Source: JBEVEP01 sp040512755
Lineage (GTDB): Bacteria; Pseudomonadota; Alphaproteobacteria; Rhizobiales; Rhizobiaceae
Direction of reading: 5' to 3'
Assembly: GCA_040512755.1 (NCBI GenBank)
Contig: JBEVEP010000266.1
Span: forward strand, 1-10,160
Length of the DNA stretch: 10,160 nucleotides
A program made the translations under genes and the position numbers. Below the pieces are notes generated by a model. That model had not been told where the DNA came from. It saw only the letters and a list, made by a program, of their open reading frames with translations, and searched no databases. The first letter of the stretch is position 1. Every line of letters begins with the position of its first letter. This document shows, in pieces, positions 1 through 7,133 of this stretch.

Positions 1-119
1 GCCGGTCGCGTGGCGGAAACGCGGCTGGAAATTTTCATCCGAGGCCCGGGCCCGCTTCGCGGCTCCCCCGCACCGGCAAAGGCCACCGCGGGGGCCCCGA
101 CGATCGGGCAAGACCACCG

Positions 120-178
120 GCGGGGCGCTGGGAAGGCGCCACATTATTACTTAACAGGGCACCGACCCAGCGCCCCGC
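120..178 (+). other. Long inverted repeat / stem-loop
   Basis: Positions 121-132 (CGGGGCGCTGGG) and 166-177 are perfectly complementary over 12 bp, and 120/178 adds a G-C pair. Inside, after a 2x2 internal loop (AA opposite GA), positions 135-140 can pair with 158-163 with one C/A mismatch, leaving an A/T-rich loop of about 17 nt. No T-run follows on either strand, so it is not an intrinsic terminator by itself. It lies 9 bp upstream of a terminator-like hairpin. It may be part of a structured RNA, a leader element or a protein-binding site. The strand is assumed from the neighbouring terminator. Confidence 0.55.
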
Positions 179-187
179 TTCCCGACT

Positions 188-210
188 GCTCCCGACAGGG
201 AGCGTTCTTT
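188..210 (+). terminator. Candidate Rho-independent terminator
   Basis: A perfect 6-bp stem GCTCCC (188-193) / GGGAGC (198-203) with the tetraloop GACA is followed directly by the T-rich tract GTTCTTT (204-210). This is the usual form of a short intrinsic terminator reading left to right. The tail is interrupted by a C, so efficiency is uncertain. It would end a transcript that starts at or before the left edge and would insulate the metG operon from it. Confidence 0.5.
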
Positions 211-440
211 GACAATGGCCAGACCGGAAACGGGGCGTGGCGATGAAGGGACATGCCCGGCGATCGGCCCATTCAAAGGGCCGTTAGCGACGCGGAGGCG
301 AGATGGCTGGCCGGCGAGCCGATGAGGAGTAGACGATTTCTCGGCCGCGTTGGCTCACCGCTGCTGCGCAAAAGGCAGGGATGGCATTCGCCCGCCCGAT
401 GCGTTATCTGACGCCAACCTCCGCATCAACCGGTTCATCC

Positions 441-1991
441 ATGTCTCGCGAAAAGTTCTATATTACGACCGCGATTTCCTATCCGAACGGCAGGCCGCAC
501 ATCGGCCATGCCTATGAACTGATCGCGACAGATGCACTTGCCCGCTTCCAGCGTCACGACGGGAAAGATGTGTTCTTCCTTACCGGTACCGACGAGCATG
601 GGATAAAGATGCTCCAGACCGCGAAAAGGGAAGGAATAAGCCCCCGGGATCTGGCCGAGCGCAATGCAGCCGAATTCAGGACCATGGCCACGGCGCTCAA
701 CGCCTCCAACGACGATTTCATCCGGACAACGGAGAAGCGCCACTACGAGGCGTCGCAGGCAATCTGGAAGGCGATGGCTGCGACGGGCGACATTTATAAA
801 GGCGGCTATGCCGGCTGGTATTCTGTGCGCGACGAGGCCTACTACGGCGAGGAAGAGACGGAGGTCCGCGCTGACAACATCCGCTATGGTCCTCAGGGCA
901 CACCCGTGGAGTGGGTCGAGGAGGAGAGCTATTTCTTCCGTCTATCAGCCTACCAGGACCGCCTGCTCGAACTCTACGAAAACCAGCCGAACTTTATTGG
1001 TCCGGTCGAGCGGCGAAATGAGATCGTCAGCTTCGTCAAATCGGGCCTGAAGGATCTGTCGGTCTCACGGACCACATTTGACTGGGGCGTGCCGGTTCCG
1101 GGTGACGAAAAACATGTGATGTATGTTTGGGTAGACGCGTTGACCAACTACATCACCGGCGCCGGCTATCCGGATATCGACGCGGCTCGCTGGCGCTACT
1201 GGCCGGCTGACCTCCATGTGATCGGCAAGGACATCACGCGTTTCCATGCCGTCTATTGGCCGGCCTTCCTGATGTCCGCGGGCATCGACCTGCCGAAGCG
1301 CGTGTTCAGCCATGGCTTCGTGTTCAATCGGGGCGAGAAAATGTCGAAGTCGATCGGCAATGTGATCGATCCGTTCGCTCTCGTGGCGCACTATGGCCTT
1401 GATCAGTTCCGCTATTTCCTGCTTCGCGAAGTCCCCTTCGGCCAGGACGGCAACTATAGTCACGAGGCGATCGTCAACCGAACCAATGCAGACCTTGCGA
1501 ACGATCTCGGTAATCTGGCGCAGCGTTCCTTGTCGATGATTGCCAAGAATTGCGGCAGCGTTATCCCTCCGCGCGGCACACTTTCAGATGCCGATCGGAC
1601 AATACTGGATCAAGCAGTGATGGCTCTCGCGACCGCGCGGAAGGCAATGTCGGAGCAGGCGATCCATCTGGCCCTTGCGGCAATTTTCGGCGTCGTGGCG
1701 GAGGCGAACAGATACTTCGCTGCGCAGGAACCATGGGCGTTGAAGAAGACCGATCCCGAACGGATGGCAACCGTGCTTCACACGACCGCCGAGGCCATCC
1801 GGCGGATCGCCATACTCTGCCAGCCTTTCATTCCGGCTTCGGCGGGCAAGTTGCTCGATCTTCTTGCTGTGCCTCAAGACATGCGGAATTTCGAGCGTCT
1901 TGATGATAGCCATGTCCTGGTTGCCGGGGCAGCCTTGCCGCCGCCCGAGCCTGTGTTCCCGCGCTATGTCGAACAGGCAGAGCCCGCCTAG
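441..1991 (+). CDS. metG: Methionyl-tRNA synthetase
   Basis: This cytoplasmic class I aminoacyl-tRNA synthetase charges initiator and elongator tRNA(Met) with methionine using ATP. The 516-aa product has the HIGH signature as HIGH at residues 20-23 (within PNGRPHIGH) and KMSKS at 300-304. Between them are the family blocks VMYVWVDALTNY and VIGKDITRFH. The C-terminal third is the helical anticodon-binding domain (NADLANDLGNLAQR to PFIPASAGKLLDLL). The connective-peptide region (GWYSVRDEAYYGEEE) lacks zinc-binding Cys pairs, and no C-terminal tRNA-binding EMAP-like domain is present; both are typical of the short alphaproteobacterial type. The ATG at 441 gives the usual N-terminus, but no Shine-Dalgarno is seen there. 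An in-frame ATG at 381 has AAAGG 5 nt upstream and would add 20 residues without family resemblance. It is the first gene of a three-gene operon. Confidence 0.95.
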   Translation: MSREKFYITTAISYPNGRPHIGHAYELIATDALARFQRHDGKDVFFLTGTDEHGIKMLQTAKREGISPRDLAERNAAEFRTMATALNASNDDFIRTTEKRHYEASQAIWKAMAATGDIYKGGYAGWYSVRDEAYYGEEETEVRADNIRYGPQGTPVEWVEEESYFFRLSAYQDRLLELYENQPNFIGPVERRNEIVSFVKSGLKDLSVSRTTFDWGVPVPGDEKHVMYVWVDALTNYITGAGYPDIDAARWRYWPADLHVIGKDITRFHAVYWPAFLMSAGIDLPKRVFSHGFVFNRGEKMSKSIGNVIDPFALVAHYGLDQFRYFLLREVPFGQDGNYSHEAIVNRTNADLANDLGNLAQRSLSMIAKNCGSVIPPRGTLSDADRTILDQAVMALATARKAMSEQAIHLALAAIFGVVAEANRYFAAQEPWALKKTDPERMATVLHTTAEAIRRIAILCQPFIPASAGKLLDLLAVPQDMRNFERLDDSHVLVAGAALPPPEPVFPRYVEQAEPA

Positions 1992-1993
1992 AA

Positions 1994-2788
1994 ATGCTTG
2001 TCGACAGCCATTGCCATCTGGACTTTCCTGATTTCGCCGAAGAGCGTGACGAAGTGGTCGCGCGCGCTTTGGCTGCCGGCGTCGCGTTCATGGTAACGAT
2101 TTCTACGCGCGTGAAGCGGTTTCCGGCCATCCTCGAAATCGCGGAAGCCAATGGTCCGGTGTATTGCTCCGTGGGCACGCATCCGCACAATGCCGCCGAA
2201 GAGCCCGACGTGACGACCGAGGACCTTGTCCGGCTCGCGGAACATCCGAAAGTGGTGGCGATCGGCGAAGCTGGTCTCGACTATTTCTACGACCGCTCGC
2301 CGCGGGAGGTACAGGCAGAGAGCTTTCGCCGGCACATCGCCGCCGCACGCGCCACAGGCCTGCCGCTGGTCATTCATTCGCGCGATGCGGATGACGATAT
2401 GGCAGCCATCCTCGAAGACGAGACAGGGAAGGGGAGCTTTCCATTCATCCTTCATTGCTTCTCTTCCGGACGCCGCCTTGCCGAGGCAGGTATCCGGCTC
2501 GGTGGCTATGTCTCTTTCTCGGGCATATTGACGTTCAAGAAGTCTGACGACTTGCGCGAGATTGCGGCGAGCATGCCGCGCGATCGCTTGCTGGTCGAAA
2601 CGGACGCTCCCTATCTGGCTCCGCAGCCATTCCGAGGCAAACGCAACGAACCGGCCTACGTCGCCCATACGGCTGCGGTGCTCGGGGAGACGATCGGCGT
2701 CGGCGCGGACGAAATCGCAGCAATCACCACGGACAATTTCTTCCGCCTTTTCACCAAGATGCCGCGTCCAGTCAGCCGGGACGTCTGA
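1994..2788 (+). CDS. tatD: TatD family metal-dependent hydrolase / DNase
   Basis: The 264-aa protein has the length and all main motifs of the TatD family (amidohydrolase-like TIM barrel). These are the N-terminal HxH metal site in DSHCHLDF (His6, His8), Glu92 in GEAGLDY, His128 in VIHSRD, His154 in LHCFSSG and Asp204 in VETDAPYLAP. Family members are cytoplasmic Mg/Mn-dependent 3'-5' nucleases or deoxyribonucleases linked to DNA repair and RNA turnover; the exact substrate here is inferred only. The ATG lies 2 nt after the metG stop codon, so translation is probably coupled. In alphaproteobacteria this gene often follows metG, and the family member in this position is frequently called YcfH-like, so the symbol is approximate. 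Confidence 0.9.
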   Translation: MLVDSHCHLDFPDFAEERDEVVARALAAGVAFMVTISTRVKRFPAILEIAEANGPVYCSVGTHPHNAAEEPDVTTEDLVRLAEHPKVVAIGEAGLDYFYDRSPREVQAESFRRHIAAARATGLPLVIHSRDADDDMAAILEDETGKGSFPFILHCFSSGRRLAEAGIRLGGYVSFSGILTFKKSDDLREIAASMPRDRLLVETDAPYLAPQPFRGKRNEPAYVAHTAAVLGETIGVGADEIAAITTDNFFRLFTKMPRPVSRDV

Positions 2789-2791
2789 GCT

Positions 2792-3610
2792 GTGGCTGAC
2801 CGGCTCCGATTCACCATCCTCGGCTGCGGCTCGTCACCGGGAACACCGCGTATCACGGGTGATTGGGGCAATTGCGATCCCAACAATCCGAAAAATCGCC
2901 GTATGCGTGCGGCCGCACTTGCCGAGCGGGTGAGCGATACCGGTGGCGCAACAAGCGTGGCTATCGATACAGGTCCCGACTTTCGCGAGCAAATGTTGAT
3001 GGCAGGCGTGAAACGCCTGGATGCGGCAATCTACACGCATGCTCATGCCGACCATATCCACGGAATCGATGATTTGCGCGGCTATGTTCTTGGGCAACGC
3101 CGGCTTATGGATATCTACGCGGACAGGCCGACCCTGGATCGACTGCGAGAAGCATTCGGATACTGCTTCGAAACGCCGCCCGGAAGCTCCTATCCGCCGA
3201 TCCTACGGGCAAATATTGTCGAACACAGCACGCCCGTCGTCATCGAAGGAGAGGGGGGATCCCTCGTCCTCGAGCCGCTGCCCCAGATCCACGGCGATAT
3301 CATCTCGCTAGGCTTTCGTATCGGCGGGCTGGCCTACTGTCCCGATGTTAGCGACTTCCCAGCCGACACGATCCACCGGCTTCGCGATCTCGACGTGCTG
3401 ATCATCGATGCACTCCAGCATCGGCCGCACCCGAGCCATTTATCACTGTCGGAAGCGCTGGACTGGATTGCCCGGCTCAACCCGAGGAAGGCCATCCTCA
3501 CTCATATGCATGTCCCTCTTGATTATGAGGCTGTGCTCCAGGAAACGCCTGCTCGCGTCGAACCAGGTTACGACGGAATGATTATCGAGATTCCTTTAGA
3601 ATCAAATTGA
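2792..3610 (+). CDS. MBL-fold metallo-hydrolase, PhnP-like phosphodiesterase
   Basis: The 272-aa protein belongs to the metallo-beta-lactamase superfamily. It carries the two-metal motif HAHADH (His83, His85, Asp87, His88), a further probable ligand His167 in PQIHGD, Asp185 in CPDVSDF, and His238/His240 in LTHMHVP. The start of the fold is LGCGSSPGTPRITGDWGNCD, and the conserved TDTGPDF-like block reads IDTGPDF. Relatives include PhnP, which opens phosphoribosyl cyclic phosphate in phosphonate breakdown, but no phn genes are nearby. As part of the metG-tatD block it is more likely a general cyclic-phosphate or nucleotide phosphodiesterase; its substrate is unknown. The GTG start at 2792 lies 3 nt after the tatD stop. 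The next ATG in frame would remove the conserved N-terminus. It closes the operon. Confidence 0.88.
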   Translation: MADRLRFTILGCGSSPGTPRITGDWGNCDPNNPKNRRMRAAALAERVSDTGGATSVAIDTGPDFREQMLMAGVKRLDAAIYTHAHADHIHGIDDLRGYVLGQRRLMDIYADRPTLDRLREAFGYCFETPPGSSYPPILRANIVEHSTPVVIEGEGGSLVLEPLPQIHGDIISLGFRIGGLAYCPDVSDFPADTIHRLRDLDVLIIDALQHRPHPSHLSLSEALDWIARLNPRKAILTHMHVPLDYEAVLQETPARVEPGYDGMIIEIPLESN

Positions 3611-3739
3611 TAGATAGGGACTTCAGGTACTGCGTCGCCGTTGCCAGCTCACGCACCTCATCTAATACGCCACCAGCGGTTCTGCTTGTTGCTCGCAGAT
3701 GTCAACCTGCGTCGCTCGTCCCCGTTTTTCTGAATAGAG

Positions 3740-3779
3740 CAAGGTGTGTCAATGTGCCAACCCTGCACGGTGCACCTTG
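3740..3779. repeat. Inverted repeat upstream of orfA
   Basis: CAAGGTG (3740-3746) and CACCTTG (3773-3779) are perfectly complementary. Three G-T pairs and one C-G pair can extend the stem inwards, and GTGC/GCAC (3754-3757 / 3765-3768) could form a small inner stem. The right arm overlaps the first bases of the candidate Pho box. No T-run follows, so it is a poor terminator for the metG operon. It may be an operator or have arisen by chance. Confidence 0.3.
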
Positions 3780-3810
3780 TCATTGTTCTGACCGTAAATT
3801 CGGCTAGGTT
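3777..3810 (+). promoter_or_regulatory. Candidate Pho box and -10 of the orfA-pta-ackA operon
   Basis: TTGTCAT (3777-3783), a 4-nt spacer TGTT, then CTGACCG (3788-3794) gives two 7-bp half sites in 11-bp phase, as in PhoB-binding Pho boxes (consensus CTGTCAT-N4-CTGTCAT). The first half site matches 6 of 7 bases and the second 4 of 7. A weak -10-like TAGGTT begins at 3805, 10 bp after the box, which is the spacing expected when a Pho box replaces the -35. Transcription would start near 3817, giving a leader of about 59 nt. The homologous S. meliloti operon is known to have a PhoB-dependent promoter with a Pho-box-like sequence at this place. The assignment here is by similarity of arrangement and by eye. 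Confidence 0.5.
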
Positions 3811-3875
3811 AGCGCGGGGCTTGGATTCCGGAGTTGCGGGCGGTTGTTGACCCGCACCGATGCGGAGTTGTGGCC

Positions 3876-6119
3876 ATGAAGTCCAAACAAAGAGATGTCA
3901 ACTTGGCGACTGGCGCCATGTTCGATCCCTTCGCCCCCGCGTTTGAATACGTGGTCGACGCGGCCCAGCGAAGCGCGCTTTTCTGGGACGTCATGGGGCA
4001 GCGAGCCTCTCAGTACCAGGAGCATCAGGCGAAGGAGGCGCCCCACGTCCTCGACTACGAGACGGAAGTGGTGATCGACGGGCGCACTCTGGACCGGGCA
4101 GTGAACTACGCCCTCGTGCGCATCATCCCGCCTCAGGGCGCGACCATTGATCAGACCCGTCGGCCGTTCGTCGTGGTCGATCCTCGCGCCGGCCATGGCC
4201 CAGGCATCGGAGGCTTCAAGGCTGACAGCGAGATCGGTGTCGCCTTCAAGGCCGGTCATCCCTGCTACTTCATCGGCTTCCTGCCCGATCCCGTACCCGG
4301 GCAGACGATTGAGGACATCGCGCGGGCGGAGGCGGTCTTTCTGGAGAAAGTCATAGCGCTTCATCAAGAAGCCGACGGCAAGCCCTGCGTGATCGGAAAC
4401 TGCCAGGCGGGATGGGCAGTGATGATGCTCGCCGCGCTTCGCCCTGAGTTGTTCGGCTCCATCATCATTGCAGGCTCGCCTTTGTCCTACTGGGCGGGCG
4501 TGCATGGCAAAAATCCGATGCGCTATTCCGGCGGGCTCCTCGGGGGAAGCTGGCTCGCCGCGCTGACAAGCGACCTTGGCGCAGGCAAATTCGACGGTGC
4601 CTGGCTTGTGCAGAACTTCGAGAACCAGAACCCGGCCAACACGCTCTGGACGAAGCAGTACAATCTTTATTCAAAGATCGACACCGAAGCACCGCGATAT
4701 CTTGGTTTCGAACGGTGGTGGGGCGGTCATGTCGATCTGAATGCGGAAGAGATCCAGTTCATCGTCGACGAGCTTTTCATCGGGAACAATCTGGCGGCAG
4801 GACGGATCAAAACGTCAGACGGGGCCACGATCGACCTGCGTAACATCCAGGCGCCGATTGTCGTATTCTGCTCTAGCGGAGATAACATCACGCCGCCGCA
4901 GCAGGCGCTTGATTGGATCCTAGACCTTTATGATGACGTTGAAGAGATACGGTCACACGGGCAGACGATCGTCTACACAATTCACGAAACCGTCGGGCAC
5001 TTGGGAATCTTCGTTTCAGCCGGTGTCGCCCGGAAGGAACACGGCGAGTTGTCCAGCAATATCGATCTTATCGATGTGCTGCCGCCTGGACTATACGAGG
5101 CGGTTTTCGAGGCAAAATCGGAAGGCACGGCGGGATCCGACTTCGTCACCGGAGATTGGGTCATGCGCTGCGAAGCGCGGACGCTTGATGACATTCGCGC
5201 GCTCGGCGGGAACGATGCGGCGGACGAACGCCGTTTCGCTGCGGCGGCCCGGATTTCCGAGATCAATCTTGCCCTTTACAGGACCTTTGCGCAGCCGGCC
5301 GTGAGGGCCTTCGTGCCGGAAGGAGTTGCAGATCGGCTGAAACAGCTTCACCCGCTACGACTTCAGTACGAACTTTTCTCCGACACGAATCCAATGATGG
5401 CCTGGTTCAAGGCGGCCGCAGACATGGCTCGCGACGATCGCAAGGCTGTTGCGGCCGATAACCCGTTTCTCGCCCTCGAACAGGCTCTATCGAAGCAGAT
5501 AGAGGGGGGCCTTGATACTTGGCGCAACATGGCTGAGGCAGCTTCTGAGGCAACCTTTCTGCTCGTCTACGGATCGCCCGCCCTGCAGGCGGCTGTCGGT
5601 ATTGATCCTGCCGACACGAGCCCGCAACGAAAGGCGGGCAAGACCCAGCTCCACAGGCAGGTGCTGGAGTCCCGGATCGCCGAGCTGCGGTCGCGGATTG
5701 CGACCGGCGGATTGCGCGAGTGCCTGGCGCGCGCGCTCCTCTATGTCGGCGCGGCGCGCGGCGGTGTTGACGAGCGGGGATTTGCGGTCATTCGCAAGCT
5801 TCGCGTCATCAAGGACGCGGGTGCGCAATTGAGCCTGGCAGAATTCAAGGCTCTCATCCGGGAGCAGTTCCTGATGCTTCTCATAGATCAGGAGGCAGCT
5901 TTGCAGGCCATCCCGCAACTGTTGCCGGCGGACGAGGCGGCGCGTCGCGAAGGGCTTGCAGCACTTCGTGAAGTACTCAGCGCTCGTGGCGAACTGTCGG
6001 GGGTGGCCGCTGATCGCTGGCGCCAGATTGTCGGGCTGTTCGGCGTTGACGATGAGCCGCAATCGGCAGCGCCAAAAGCAAAAGCGCCTAGAGACAGCGG
6101 ATTGGCAAAGGCTTCCTAG
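3876..6119 (+). CDS. OrfA: DUF3141 protein, PHA-synthase-like alpha/beta hydrolase
   Basis: The 747-aa protein resembles the DUF3141 family, annotated as poly(3-hydroxyalkanoate) synthetase-like. The central alpha/beta-hydrolase part has a nucleophile elbow with Cys, GNCQAGW (Cys176), comparable to the G-x-C-x-G lipase box of PhaC. Candidate partners are Asp336 in SSGDNITPP and His375 in TVGHLGIF. The order and spacing (160 then 39 residues) resemble PhaC. No signal peptide or membrane helix is evident. After about residue 430 comes a helical region of unknown role, and residues of roughly 580-725 form a further helix-rich module. The tail is Ala/Lys-rich. ATG 3876 was chosen because GGAG lies at 3863-3866; a TTG at 3834 would add 14 residues. 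It is the first gene of the operon. Its enzymatic activity is unproven; it could be a hydrolase or acyltransferase rather than a polymer synthase. Confidence 0.85.
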   Translation: MKSKQRDVNLATGAMFDPFAPAFEYVVDAAQRSALFWDVMGQRASQYQEHQAKEAPHVLDYETEVVIDGRTLDRAVNYALVRIIPPQGATIDQTRRPFVVVDPRAGHGPGIGGFKADSEIGVAFKAGHPCYFIGFLPDPVPGQTIEDIARAEAVFLEKVIALHQEADGKPCVIGNCQAGWAVMMLAALRPELFGSIIIAGSPLSYWAGVHGKNPMRYSGGLLGGSWLAALTSDLGAGKFDGAWLVQNFENQNPANTLWTKQYNLYSKIDTEAPRYLGFERWWGGHVDLNAEEIQFIVDELFIGNNLAAGRIKTSDGATIDLRNIQAPIVVFCSSGDNITPPQQALDWILDLYDDVEEIRSHGQTIVYTIHETVGHLGIFVSAGVARKEHGELSSNIDLIDVLPPGLYEAVFEAKSEGTAGSDFVTGDWVMRCEARTLDDIRALGGNDAADERRFAAAARISEINLALYRTFAQPAVRAFVPEGVADRLKQLHPLRLQYELFSDTNPMMAWFKAAADMARDDRKAVAADNPFLALEQALSKQIEGGLDTWRNMAEAASEATFLLVYGSPALQAAVGIDPADTSPQRKAGKTQLHRQVLESRIAELRSRIATGGLRECLARALLYVGAARGGVDERGFAVIRKLRVIKDAGAQLSLAEFKALIREQFLMLLIDQEAALQAIPQLLPADEAARREGLAALREVLSARGELSGVAADRWRQIVGLFGVDDEPQSAAPKAKAPRDSGLAKAS

Positions 6120-6149
6120 CGCTGTGGCAGGTCAAGCTCACCCGTTTTC

Positions 6150-6155
6150 GGAGGA
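6150..6155 (+). promoter_or_regulatory. Shine-Dalgarno setting the pta start
   Basis: GGAGGA at 6150-6155 stands 7 nt before an in-frame TTG at 6163. The only other usable start after the orfA stop, GTG at 6124, has just a weak AAGG about 12 nt upstream. This favours TTG 6163. Confidence 0.55.
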
Positions 6156-6162
6156 CAGCGCA

Positions 6163-7131
6163 TTGGTCCAGGACGCATCCGGCTCATCTGAAACAGGCCA
6201 TGAGAAATATGAACGGTTGATCGCACGTGCAAAGCTCGCACCATCAGCCAAGACGATCGTTGTGCATCCATGCGACGAGACGTCGTTGCGCGGCGCGATC
6301 GAAGCGGCCGAGGAAGAACTGATCATCCCCATCCTGGTAGGGCCTTCACACAAGATCCGTCGCATCGCCGAAACTCATGGTCTCGACATCAGCCGGTTCG
6401 AAATCATCGACACCGCACATAGTGACGCTGCGGCCGCAAAGGCAGTCGAGCTCATTCATGCCGGCAAGGCCGAGTTGCTGATGAAGGGTAGCCTGCACAC
6501 GGATGAGCTTATGCGCGCGGTCACAGCCTCCGCGACCGGACTTCGCACCGCGCGACGCATCAGCCACGTGTTTGTGATGGATGTCCCGAACCATCCAGAG
6601 ACATTGTTCATTACCGATGCAGCCATCAATATTTTCCCTGATCTCGATGCAAAGCGGGACATCGTCCAAAACGCTATCGATCTCTTTACGCAAGTAGGCC
6701 TGGGCGAGCCCCGCGTTGCTATCCTTTCAGCCGTCGAGACAGTCACGTCGAAGATACCCTCGACGATCGAGGCCGCCGCGCTCTGCAAGATGGCGGAGCG
6801 GGGCCAGATCACGGGGGGCGTGCTTGATGGGCCGCTCGCATTCGATAACGCCATCGATGAGGAGGCCGCGAAGATCAAGGGTCTTCAATCCCCAGTAGCC
6901 GGCCGGGCGCAGATTCTCGTCGTTCCCGATCTCGAAGCAGGGAACATGCTGGCGAAAAACCTGACCTTCCTGACAAAGGCGGACGCCGCCGGCATCGTGC
7001 TCGGGGCGCGCGTTCCGATCATTCTCACGTCGCGAGCCGATTCCGTCCGAACGCGGCTCGCTTCATGCGCTGTTGCCGTTTTGCTTGCCGACGCCCGGCG
7101 TCGCGCTGCGGCGATTCCAGCGGCGGGATAG
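6163..7131 (+). CDS. pta: Phosphate acetyltransferase (short PTA/PTB type)
   Basis: The cytoplasmic enzyme interconverts acetyl phosphate plus CoA with acetyl-CoA plus phosphate. The 322-aa product is the single-domain PTA/PTB form (about 310-330 aa), without the long N-terminal regions of E. coli Pta and without a fused enoyl-CoA hydratase (MaoC) domain. Family blocks seen are TIVVHPCDETSLRGA, LLMKGSLHTDELMRAV, FITDAAINIFPDL, GGVLDGPLAFDNAI, and VVPDLEAGNMLAKNL near residues 254-268. The start is TTG 6163 on its strong ribosome site; GTG 6124 would add 13 residues. The gene lies 43 nt after orfA and 2 nt before ackA, so it is clearly cotranscribed. Phosphate butyryltransferase activity cannot be excluded by sequence, but the ackA partner and the S. 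meliloti precedent favour acetyl transfer. Confidence 0.92.
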   Translation: MVQDASGSSETGHEKYERLIARAKLAPSAKTIVVHPCDETSLRGAIEAAEEELIIPILVGPSHKIRRIAETHGLDISRFEIIDTAHSDAAAAKAVELIHAGKAELLMKGSLHTDELMRAVTASATGLRTARRISHVFVMDVPNHPETLFITDAAINIFPDLDAKRDIVQNAIDLFTQVGLGEPRVAILSAVETVTSKIPSTIEAAALCKMAERGQITGGVLDGPLAFDNAIDEEAAKIKGLQSPVAGRAQILVVPDLEAGNMLAKNLTFLTKADAAGIVLGARVPIILTSRADSVRTRLASCAVAVLLADARRRAAAIPAAG

Positions 7132-7133
7132 AC

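Larger units (their letters stand above)
1..440. other. Gene-free GC-rich region upstream of metG
   Basis: I see no recognisable protein in any of the six frames. The longest open frame (10-246, GTG start) encodes a low-complexity Pro/Arg/Gly-rich peptide with no family resemblance and no convincing ribosome binding site. The left half is rich in self-complementary DNA: a 10-bp palindrome at 43-52 (GGCCCGGGCC), a 4-bp stem with a TTC loop at 52-62, a 7-bp stem CCCCCGC/GCGGGGG at 65-71 and 88-94, the long stem at 120-178 and the terminator-like hairpin at 188-210. A further 6-bp stem CGGCCC/GGGCCG lies at 265-283. From about 284 to 440 I see nothing specific apart from the region that must hold the metG promoter, for which no clear -35/-10 pair is visible. 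High GC makes weak stems common, so only the two strongest hairpins are listed separately. Confidence 0.6.

Noticed and set aside
209..214. A perfect TTGACA, as for a sigma70 -35 box
   Set aside because: At 16-18 bp spacing the sequence is GC-only (GGGGCG region) and nothing resembles a -10; it also overlaps the tail of the terminator hairpin.
10..246. A 78-codon open frame with a GTG start at the left edge
   Set aside because: It encodes a Pro/Arg/Gly-rich sequence with no family resemblance, no ribosome site, and overlaps the strong inverted repeats and the terminator-like hairpin.
1988..2668. 226-codon open frame on the - strand opposite tatD
   Set aside because: It is an antisense shadow of a high-GC gene; the + strand frame carries all TatD motifs and the minus product resembles nothing.
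3694..3729. CGCAG/CTGCG stem followed by TTTTT as terminator of the metG operon
   Set aside because: The stem is only 5 bp and the T-run begins 13 nt after it, too far for an intrinsic terminator.
3746..3763. A second Pho box at GTGTCAA
   Set aside because: The half site 11 bp downstream (CCAACCC) does not match, and no -10 is suitably placed.
5956..6162. A longer pta beginning inside orfA
   Set aside because: The upstream frame overlaps the end of orfA, lacks family resemblance and has a weaker start than TTG 6163.
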